Shown piece by piece: positions 49,648-58,194 of a stretch of DNA of 64,000 bases. This DNA comes from Epiperipatus broadwayi (Eukaryota > Onychophora > Udeonychophora > Euonychophora > Peripatidae), in the NCBI GenBank assembly GCA_028023455.1, contig JAQFVV010012395.1, positions 5,766,001 to 5,830,000 of the forward strand, read 5' to 3'. Made by a program: the position numbers and the translations under genes. The notes beneath the pieces were generated by a model. The model worked only from the letters and a program-made list of their open reading frames with translations. It was not told where the DNA came from and did no database searches. Within the stretch, counting starts at the first letter, position 1. Each line of letters starts with the position of its first letter.

Positions 49648-49745
49648 GTCAAGCATTTGGGGGTCGAGAGGTCAGCGACAGCTGCTTTACAAGCAGTTGC
49701 CCGGGTTAGCGGGTTCGCTTCCCAGCTGATGCTATGACATATGAG
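49648..49745 (+). repeat. tRNA-like SINE head, opposite strand
   Basis: GGGGTCGAGAGGTCAGCGAC, GCTGCTTTACAAGCAGT, a variable segment GCCCGGGTTAGC and GGGTTCGCTTCCC form a tRNA-like outline on the plus strand. The anticodon arm is nearly the same as that of the minus-strand copy 65 bp away, with TAC in the loop. Confidence 0.6.
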
Positions 49746-49876
49746 AAAAAAATATACATATATAATCATAATTATTTTTTTAAAAAAAATCAAAAGCAAT
49801 TACAATGATTGGATTAATTTTCTATAATAAATAATTCTAAGCCAATATGACATTTGTTTATACGGAATATTTCCTA

Positions 49877-50010
49877 TATATGTAAGTAGAGGAGTTTAAA
49901 CTCAGAATTTTTCAGTCTATTCATCCTCCATTCTGTGTATGAGTTGCTTGAGATAGAGTGGAGGATGAATCAACAGAAAAATCCTGAGTTCGAATCCCTC
50001 TATTTACATA
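49877..50010. repeat. Long hairpin with tRNA-like T-arm sequence
   Basis: The arms GAGG-AGTTTAAACTCAG and ATTCATCCTCCA pair with TGGAGGATGAAT and CCTGAGTTCGAATCCCTC. The spacer is TTCTGTGTATGAGTTGCTTG and a few more bases. GAGTTCGAATCCC is a good B-box match, so the right arm may derive from a tRNA-like SINE. Confidence 0.6.
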
Positions 50011-50749
50011 TAATAAATAATCCTAACCCACCATTAATTATTTATAAAAAAAATAATTCATTTAATTTTTTTAATATAAAATAACTTCTCTTTTGGTTAA
50101 ATTTTATGCATCAAATAATCACTGAAAATGAAAGTCTTTTATAAAAATCTTATTTTTATAATTTTCAAAGGGTAAAGTTACAGACAAATTAAACAAAATG
50201 AGAACAGTTTTATTATTATTCTTTCTTTTTCTTCTCTATACATTGAATAAAAAGGAAAAGAAAGAAATTATTAATTATAAAATGAGAAAAGATTAAGAGA
50301 TGAAGTTAAGGCCTTAGTAAGACATACAATTATTTCTGGAGCATAAAAATTAAAAGAGAAAATATATGATTTTTTTATACAAATAAAATAATAAAAATGT
50401 CATTTCAATTTTTTTTAAAAAAAATTCATGTGGAAAAATGTGAAAACTATGATTTGTCAACGTAAATAGAAAAAAAAAAAGACAGAAGAAAAATAATAGA
50501 TCTGTAAAAAACATAATATTAATATGTCTTTTTAGGAAACTGATTTTGAAATCAAAAAAAGGAAGATGATGGATAAGGAAAAACATTCTCTATGAAGGAT
50601 TGAAAGTTCACTATATGACTCAAACATAAATATAATAAAACATCATAAACATACGCAAAGCATTTTTTTTTTTACATTTGAACAAAGGGCAGTCATTACC
50701 ATATCTCTGCTTAAAAATGAGTTCTTTATGTGTGTGGATATTATATAGT

Positions 50750-51035
50750 GCTGGAAATAGAAGGCTTGGTGGACAGCCAGCATACCTAGTTGATATAGTA
50801 AGCATGTGGTGAGTTATGAAATTTATTATTACTGCATTTGCTGCATGAGGGTGCATTGGTCAGATATATTAAAGCATCTTACTTGTTAAATAAACAAATA
50901 AAGATATAAATAAAACAACATTTATTAAAATAACTTTTAATAGAGGAATTTAATCCATGTAAGGGTAATTAAATTGAAGCAAAAGAACTTGAAATATTGT
51001 TTTGCCTTTTCTTTTTTTTAAAGAAGTTAATTGTT
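50750..51035 (+). repeat. Segmental duplicate A (partner at 56460-57000)
   Basis: TTGATATAGTAAGCATGTG, ATATTAAAGCATCTTACTTG and TTAATAGAGGAATTTAATCC recur at 56550-56890 with minor changes. The duplicate continues after the PLE insertion at 52080-52170 (AAATCTGATTTGTAATAGTA). The partner has no PLE at that point. Confidence 0.8.
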
Positions 51036-51038
51036 TGT

Positions 51039-51089
51039 AGATGATGATGACGATGATGATGATGATAATAATAATAATAATAATAATAA
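51039..51089. repeat. GAT and AAT microsatellite
   Basis: (GAT)n with one GAC, merging into (AAT)n, next to the left end of a PLE insertion. Confidence 0.95.
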
Positions 51090-51228
51090 ACAGCTCTAAA
51101 TCTTTATACTGGACTATTTCCATTATCTAATATATGTATTGAATATCTTTAGAAAAAAATTAACTTTATTTAAATATTCCAAATACATTCAACTGTTAAT
51201 AATAGCACATCAAACAGGTTAAATGTAT

Positions 51229-51270
51229 GCACAACGTTTCAAGAGGTATTAGTCTCTGCTCTTCTTCAGG
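51229..51270 (-). ncRNA. Hammerhead-like hairpin in PLE terminal repeat
   Basis: The minus strand reads CTGAAGA, AGAG, a 13-base loop, CTCT, T, GAAA, CGTT, then GTGCAT. CTGAAGA fits the CTGAnGA core, AGAG/CTCT forms stem II with an A-U closing pair, and ACGT is a palindrome that could form stem III between two molecules, with cleavage after CGTT. The inner stem I (ATAC against GTGC) is weak; CAGG with CCTG may add an outer helix. PLEs of many animals are known to carry hammerheads in their terminal repeats. Confidence 0.5.
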
Positions 51271-51411
51271 TATTGCTGGCCTGACTAGTGATAGTATTAG
51301 CATAGGATTCGAACTTGGGTCCTTAGTTTCTTGAGCATTAAATTTTAAGGTAACACTCTAACCAACTGAGCCATCCTACCAAGGGCAACAGTCTGTAGTA
51401 ACTTCATATAC

Positions 51412-51630
51412 TTATCTATGAGGTTCCTCTTGATTTTTCCACTTTTTCTTAAGAGCAAAGCTGATTAATGGTTTCCATGCATTACGTATAGTCATCCCAG
51501 GTTGGCTTATGAGATTTTTTGCTATTGTCACATGAGAAGCTTCTTTAAATTTTCTTCTTTGTATCTTTTCTTCTCTATCCAATATTTTTGTATTTTCCCA
51601 ATTGAACATTATGTTCATTTGCACATACAT
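51412..51630 (-). pseudogene. PLE C-terminal tail relic
   Basis: The frame reads NIMFNWENTKILDREEKIQ, then RKFKEASHVTIAKNL and NAWKPLISFALKKKW. This is the tail after the GIY-YIG nuclease in this PLE family, also seen at 61200-61394. No nuclease catalytic residues remain in this piece. Confidence 0.7.
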
Positions 51631-51724
51631 GTTCTGCCACTAATCAGATTTGCTCTTAGGAAAAAGTGGAGAGATAAGGAGGAACCTTACAGATAAGTAT
51701 ATGAAATTGCTACAGACTATTATT

Positions 51725-51830
51725 CCCTTTGGCAAGATGGCTCAGTTGGTTAGAGCGTTATCTTAAAATTCAAAACTCAAGAATCTAAGAACCCAGGTTC
51801 GAATCACATGCTAGTACTATCACTGGTCAG
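51725..51830 (+). repeat. tRNA-Leu-like module in PLE terminal repeat
   Basis: GATGGCTCAGTTGGTTAGAG (A box), GCGTTATCTTAAAATTCAA (anticodon arm, loop CTTAAAA, TAA as in tRNA-Leu), a long variable segment CTCAAGAATCTAAG, and CCCAGGTTCGAATC (B box). Long variable arms are typical of tRNA-Leu. The module directly precedes the CTGAAGA hairpin in all PLE terminal repeats here. Confidence 0.65.
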
Positions 51831-52478
51831 GTCTGCAACATCTGAAGAAGAGAAGAGACTAATACCTCTCAAAACATTGTGCACATATATATATTTTACA
51901 TTGTGCATATACTAACCTGCTCAATGTGCTATTACTTACAAGTGAATGTATTTGGAATATTTAAATAAAGTTAAATTTTTCTAAAGATATTCGATACATA
52001 TATTAGATGATGGAAATAGTCCAATATAAAAATACAACTACAAGACCATCATCATAAACCTTCAGGAAAACACTAAGCTTTAAATCTGATTTGTAATAGT
52101 AATTAAAAGATAAGAAAGAAAAAAGGCTCCACTTTATTATATATTTTTAATTACTATTATACTATTTCTAGATAACAATGCTTTTTGAAGTACAACTGAT
52201 TATAGTATAAATAGAAATATTACACTCAACTACTGAAGCTATTGAAGTATGAAAATAAAAACTGAATGCTATACTAGGCTCGGTGATCATTTGTCGTACT
52301 GCATTGTTGCCTGTGCTAAGTTAGAAAAGTGTAGTTACCTGACATGTAAGGTCGTAATTCATAATGATGCCATACTTTTCCTTTTTAAGGGCAATAATCC
52401 CTTCATTGACTATGGATAACTACCTAGTAGAGGTATTATGATTCCCAGTCAGTGACTTGGTCTGTTTTTATGATAAAT

Positions 52479-53334
52479 ATATATATATTGTGCCAGGCAT
52501 TATCAAATGTCCATGCAAAAAGTCTGCTGTAAAGAACCTTACAGCAGATACACATGTAAATTTTGCATATAATAAGTGCAACGACTATATAAATGTGCTA
52601 CATTAATAATGGAATTTGAATCTAAGCATTAGAATACCCACACACACTAATTTAAAGTAAACATTCAATTGACAGAGAAATATTGTACACAAATACATAT
52701 ATATTTACTAAGGCAATAAACCAAAAACTTAGTAAATATTACTTACATAATCAATGTGCATTAAATACATTTATAAATACATTTATAATAAACTCATGTA
52801 TTTATTTTATTTTTTGCACATTTTCATTATATGTCATGGTTATGTGTTTTGCTTTTCTCTGAAAAACTCAAATGGAGAAAAGCAAACTTTATTGATCAAA
52901 TGGATCATGTGTTGGAACATATTTGTAAAAGAAATAATTAAAGTAATTGTTCCATCATACTTGTATATTTTTTATTTTTTTAATTACTTTTCTAAAAACT
53001 GTAATTTTATTTTAATCAAAGAATTTAATTGCTTTGGCAAAATCTAATCAAAAAGCAAAATGTTTGATAATGAATGTTGTAATTAAAATGTTATTGTATA
53101 TATATAAAATTAAAATTCTTTTGAAGTACTATCTGTTAATCAAGTGGTCTGAGAATTCAAGATGGAAACTAAACATATCAAACCCTGATATGTAGAATTT
53201 AATCGAAAAATAGAAAGGAATGTTTATAATCTGAATAATAAGCTAAAATAAAAGGGTTGGCTGATTCATACTTCTCAGAAAGGTGCCTAAATTGTTTCCA
53301 TTATGAGTGGGGCTGATAGGTTTTAGTCAGTGCT
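52479..53334 (+). repeat. Left arm of a long inverted repeat
   Basis: From ATATATATTGTGCCAGGCAT inward to TTTTAGTCAGTGCT, this 856-bp arm is the reverse complement of 55333-56119 with scattered differences. It has an extra segment near 52706-52765 relative to the other arm. Confidence 0.88.
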
Positions 53335-53340
53335 ACAGGA

Positions 53341-53491
53341 TTTTAATTGGTAGAGTCCTATCAATTTTCTCTCTCTATCAGTTTAGCTGGAGGTACCAAT
53401 ATGTTATGAGTACAGACAATCGGCTAAATTAACATATTGGTACCTCCAGCTAAACTGATAAAGAAAATTGATAGGACTCTGCCAATTAAAA
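53341..53491. repeat. Palindrome with about 62-bp arms
   Basis: ATAGGACTC-side arms around GTACCTCCAGCTAAACTGAT pair almost perfectly (53341-53406 with 53430-53491) over a 23-base spacer. It sits directly inside the left long arm. Confidence 0.85.
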
Positions 53492-55332
53492 ACCCTTTTA
53501 GTTAGTAATTTTTTCGAATGCCCGAATGTTTAGGACCTACGATAAATACACATCTTTGTAAAGTCTATTTACTAATAGCTTTTGGGTGCACTCCTAGAAA
53601 AGAATAAAATGAGTCCCCCCCCCTCCGAGAAGGATATGCAATACCATATGTTCAGTGGAGCATGAAAATAAGATTTAACACCCCAGTAGAGTGATATCCC
53701 ATGTGGCTAGCTCAGTATGCTCTATATCTAGGGTCTTCAATGGGTAAGTTAAATGGTTATTACAGGTACGGGATTGATAAGGAAAGAGTACATTTTATCA
53801 AATAAAATAATATAAAAACAAATTTATATCATGATTAAATATTTATTGAAATCCAGATATCCACCACCGATGTATCTTATAATGATGTAATAAACAAAAT
53901 AAATAAGGATTATTGTCACAAACCCATATATATTTGATGTGTGAAAATAAATGCAAATTTACATAAATGAGAATAATAATAAATCTTCAATCTTCAATGG
54001 TTACTAATGAATGGAAGTGGTCTGAGCTTTAACCCACACAACTAAGTTGTATTTTATGTGGTTTGACATGTTTCTCAGATAAAAGATTTTCGATTATACA
54101 CGCATATAGTTCTTACTCCCGACTTTAAACCCCATTTTATTTAAATAAATATAAAAAAAACTATGTGTAAATATATTTGCAATACAAAATATTTCGCTAC
54201 GTAACTAATAGTATCTTTCGTATTTTACAACCTGTCAATAAAGTTGTGTTGACACAGATACCTTATGGCACTCAACATGAGGTGCGGTATCTACTTGCAT
54301 TTCATAGCAAATAAGTTTTTATACTTTTATATACATGCAGCACAATTGTACACTCACCACTATTCTAAATATAATGTTATAAGTTGACTTGCTTATGGGA
54401 GATTTACAATGAATAAACTCTTTGACACTCATCATAAGATGCCGCATTGACAAAAAATAACTTAAAAAATATACAGATAAATAAATTTTAGACACTCAAC
54501 ATGAAGTGTCATATTTACAAAATATTACAAGTGTACGTGTATGTATATACACATGTATATTTGTGTATGACAATTTTCAGGAGTAACAACAAGAAGATGA
54601 AAAAAAAATGATTGCAACCTTTGCTGAAAATACGGGAATTTAGGATAAAAAAAATGAACCAAAAGATTTAAATAAAAGCTATATCATTATACCTGTAATA
54701 ACTATAAAATCCAATATATACTAGAGACATTTTCTTTTCCCTCTCTCTCTCTCTCTTTTTTAAATGATTAATAATAAAATAGAAAAAAATAAATAAAAAT
54801 AATATTTTTCTAACTATCGGAAATATCAGAGATAATTAATTCACTATTAATAAAATATTTTTAAAATAAACTTATGTAGGCATCTTCATCTTCTTCTGAC
54901 TGGGCTTCTGAGTGGGTTTCAAGTCAACTGACTATGCAGTAAAGAATAAAGGCACAGGCAAGACAGCTTTTGTCATCATCATGGCAGCTGGAACAGGAGT
55001 AGTCATATCTTGGCAATTTGGGCAAAGCAAGGGTGGTTGTCTACCCCATGGTCATTTTACTGGAGTTTCTGGTAGATTTCTCCATATTTTCTTTCTGGTA
55101 TAATGCAATAATTATTATTATTAAATTTTCATCCACTATCTTGAATGGTTAATTGAATCCACAAGAAACAAGAATCCTTAAAAAAACTGTGTAATGGGTT
55201 TCTTCTTAGGAAATATCAGCAATATTCTAGTCCATAAATGAATCTCTAAGTGGCTGGATGACTGGAGAATTCCGGAGCCAAAGTAGTGAACAACTTAGGC
55301 AGAACGAATGCCAAAGAATGAATAAATACCAC
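53492..55332. other. Unidentified centre of the long inverted repeat
   Basis: About 1.8 kb between the arms. It holds a poly-C run (53615-53623), three copies of a short CACTCAACATGA-type hairpin (54257-54518), a CT run (54740-54756) and a GC-richer stretch at 54880-55110. That stretch, read on minus, gives SCSSCHDDDKSCLACAF-like cysteine-rich residues between stops. This might be a dead transposase end; no family is recognised. Confidence 0.4.
54257..54518. repeat. Three dispersed short hairpins
   Basis: GATACC...GGCACTCAACATGAGGTGC...GGTATC (54257-54291), GACACTCATCATAAGATGCC (54424-54451) and GACACTCAACATGAAGTGTC (54491-54518) share an 8-base loop region. The stem changes from GCACT/GGTGC to GACACT/AGTGTC while pairing is kept; the middle copy pairs poorly. 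Confidence 0.55.
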
Positions 55333-56119
55333 AGCACTGACTAAAACCTATCAGCCCCACTCATAACAGAACCAATTCAGGTACTACCCTGAAAAGTATG
55401 AATCAACCAACCCTTTTATTTTAATTTATCATTCAAATTATAAACATTCCTTTCTATTTTTCTGATTAAATTCTACATATCAGGGTTTGATATAATGTTT
55501 AGTTTCCATCTTGAATTCTCAGACCACTTGATTAAAATATAGTACTTCAAAAGAATTTTAATTTTATATATATAAAAAAATAACATTTTAATTATAACAT
55601 TCATTATCAAACATTTTGCTTTTTGATTAGATTTTTGCCAAACCAATTAACATTCTTTGATTAAAATAAAATTACAGTTTTTAGAAAAGTAATTAAAAAA
55701 ATAAAAAATATACAAGTATGTTGGAACAATTACTGTAATTATTTCTTTTATGAATATGTTCCAACACGTGATCCATTTGATCAATAAAGTTTGCTTTTCT
55801 CCATTTGAGTTTTTCAGAGAAAAGCAAAGTACATAACTATAACATGATACATATAATGAAAATGTACAAAAAATAAAATATATACATGAGTTTATTATAT
55901 ATGTATTTGTTTGTGTACAATATTTCTCTGTCAATTGAATGTTTACTTTAAATTTGTGGGTGTGGGTATTCTAATGCTCAGATCCAACTTCCATTATTAA
56001 TGTAGCACATTTAGATATTCGTTGTGCTTAATATATATAAATTCATGTGTACCTGCTGTAATGTTCTTTACAGCAGACTTTGTGCATGGACATTTGATAA
56101 TGCCCAGCACAATATATAT
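55333..56119 (-). repeat. Right arm of a long inverted repeat
   Basis: Reverse complement of 52479-53334, from AGCACTGACTAAAACCTATC to CAGCACAATATATAT. The repeat sits between the two copies of the segmental duplicate at 50.75 and 56.46 kb. Confidence 0.88.
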
Positions 56120-56494
56120 GTTATAAGCCTACACTTGTGGCAGAATACCAGTGTGAGGACCCAGCCCCTAACTTTTAATGTATCTATGATCAGGTATTAT
56201 TTTCTTGTATCTCATCTCTTATATCTGGCAGACAGCTCACATGGACTTGTTATAATGTGATTAAGCGTGTGAACCAATATGGGCAGAGGTCAGGCAACAG
56301 CAAAAATTCAAAAGTGTAGCATTTGTTGATAAAAATTTCCATGTGCAGATTTTACTTCTTTAAACTATAAGAAAATGTGATAAAAAATTGTATCACAAAA
56401 TAAGATATGGAAAGTTGAGAAATAAAGTATGTGTTTTTATTGTCTCATTTTAAAAAAGTGAATGGTGGAAATAGAAGCCTGAAAAGGTGATCAG

Positions 56495-56554
56495 CTAGTA
56501 TACAAAGTTAAACCACTAAACATCATATGATCACCACTTCTAGTATACAAAGTT
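56495..56554. mobile_element. 30-bp retrozyme-like insertion with 15-bp duplication
   Basis: CTAGTATACAAAGTT at 56495-56509 and 56540-56554 flanks AAACCACTAAACATCATATG and ATCACCACTT, one end of the repeat unit. The related segment at 50.78 kb has no such insertion. Confidence 0.8.
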
Positions 56555-56663
56555 GATATAGTAAGTATGTGTTGCCTTATAAAAATTATTTAAAACTTTT
56601 TTAAATTTAATAGTATTTTTTTAATGTGTTTTCATGCGTGTGCATGGATAAAATATATTACAG

Positions 56664-56757
56664 CAAAACTCTCCATACAGTAGTGCCACCATGTGTCTGT
56701 TTAATAAGTTATGTGCTAGCATAAGAGATGGTGATCATATGATATTATATTAAAGCA
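56664..56757. repeat. Retrozyme-like repeat ends, inverted
   Basis: CAAAACTCTCCATACAGTAG and an inverted TATGTGCTAGCATAAGAGAT with GGTGATCATATGAT are the two ends of the unit joined without the middle. Confidence 0.7.
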
Positions 56758-57611
56758 TCTTACTTGGATTAAATAAACAAATAAAGATATAAATAAAACA
56801 TAACATTTATTAAAATAAATTTTAATAGAAGAATTTATTCTATGTAAGGGTGTTTAAATTGAAGTAAAAAAGCTTGAAATATTTTTTTTTAAAAGTTAAT
56901 TGGATTATATAATCTTCAAATCTGATTTGTAATAGTAATTAAAAGTCTCCAATTTATTAAGTATTTTTAATTAATAATCTATTGTATATTTTTAACTAAA
57001 AAAAGGAAAATTCTTTAACAAGATTTCAGAAGGAGGTGTCACTTTCTTCTTTGGTGCTGGATTAGAGGATTAAAAAAAATCACTGTAACTCTAATTATTG
57101 AAAACAGCAGGAGAAATTTTTTTCTTTATGAATTATAACATGGCTGAAAAATATATTGCAGTGATTTATTAAATATAAATCATCCTTACCAGATTTATGA
57201 ATAATAGTTATTTGTTGATATAGCCACAGAAAATGCAATGCTAATTAATTCAAAGTATAGAAGCCTGTTATAATTATGTATTAATCTTCTGAAATGCCTG
57301 AGCTCGACTTTAATGTCATAACCCAGGATTAATTACAACGTCTATGAAAAATGTGTGCCCGTGTCATTTTTTTGAAAATGGAAATTTAAACTGAACAAAT
57401 TGAAAGAAAAAAGATCACAAGTTTTTATCTCAATCAGTAATGGAAGTTATAAAATATACATCATGGTAAGACCGTTCCTTTTGAAACTTTTAACGAAAGA
57501 AAATAGAAAAAGTCTTAATAAGTCAATATAATCCATTTACTGCACTCTAATTTATTTCTTTATCTTAGTTATAATTATAAATTTATTTAAACGCACATTC
57601 CTCATTACATA

Positions 57612-57741
57612 AATAATATTCATTAAGGCTGTAGCCTCAATCATATGCGTAGAGTAAGCTTGTGGTTTAAAGACCTGTAGAGGTCCCTACTATCGCATTT
57701 TATACGCGTGTGATTGAGGCTACAGCCTTAATGAATATTAT
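57612..57741. repeat. Hairpin with 39-bp near-perfect arms
   Basis: The arms (57612-57650 and 57703-57741) contain CATTAAGGCTGTAGCCTCAA and its complement, with one or two mismatches near ATGCGT. The 52-base loop holds its own palindrome, GACCTGTAGAGGTC at 57673-57686. No coding or known element was recognised. Confidence 0.85.
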
Positions 57742-57744
57742 TAT

Positions 57745-58190
57745 CTTAGTTAATAAGTTATCTTTATTGGGTTATTTTTTGTATGCTTAGCAATTGTATG
57801 AATTTATTCTAAAATAATTATTTTTAACTTTGTGTATTTGTGAGTTAATTGTATCTGTCAATAAATAGTTATTAGTTTATAAAATTCAAACTGTTAGAGC
57901 CATTTTATATTGCAGTTTCATTTCAAATGATCATACTAGCACTTTTCAATTACCGTTTTTATTAAAATAAAATAAAAAAAAGTTAAATTAGAGAGAATGT
58001 GTAGCCACTGCTGAATGTAAATGGGAATTGGGGATTATAGAATTTGAAATTGGTCCATTCAGCATTTTTAAAAATCTTTTCACAAATGAAAAGATTGGTG
58101 CCCTAGTACAGGCTGAAAATGCATACCCTTTAATTTAAAACAAATTACTTCTGAGTGATTAACCTATTTCAAATCACTACTGTTGACTTG
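57745..58190. other. Unassigned A+T-rich stretch
   Basis: No protein-like frame or repeat was recognised between the hairpin at 57.6-57.7 kb and the PLE terminal repeat. Confidence 0.45.
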
Positions 58191-58194
58191 TATT

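Larger units (their letters stand above)
51092..52087. mobile_element. PLE fragments, head-to-head inverted pair
   Basis: Minus-oriented terminal repeat (about 51104-51395) and C-terminal tail (51412-51640) meet a plus-oriented tail (51640-51705) and terminal repeat (about 51725-52060). AGCTCTAAATCT at 51092-51103 and AGCTTTAAATCT at 52076-52087 differ by one base and may be the target duplication. The empty counterpart near 56900-56950 supports insertion at this site. Confidence 0.8.
56460..57000 (+). repeat. Segmental duplicate B (PLE-free partner of 50750-52170)
   Basis: It contains the same blocks as 50750-51035 and 52080-52170 in the same order and orientation. It lacks the PLE pair and instead carries two small pieces of the retrozyme-like repeat (56510-56539 and about 56664-56757). 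Confidence 0.8.

Noticed and set aside
54912-55103. 63-codon plus-strand frame as a gene
   Set aside because: No recognisable motif; the opposite strand shows cysteine-rich relic sequence, so the frame is probably a shadow.
55647-55934. 95-codon frame, and its partner at 52754-53047, as a small protein gene
   Set aside because: Both are the same sequence in the two arms of a non-coding inverted repeat; hydrophobic composition comes from T-rich DNA.
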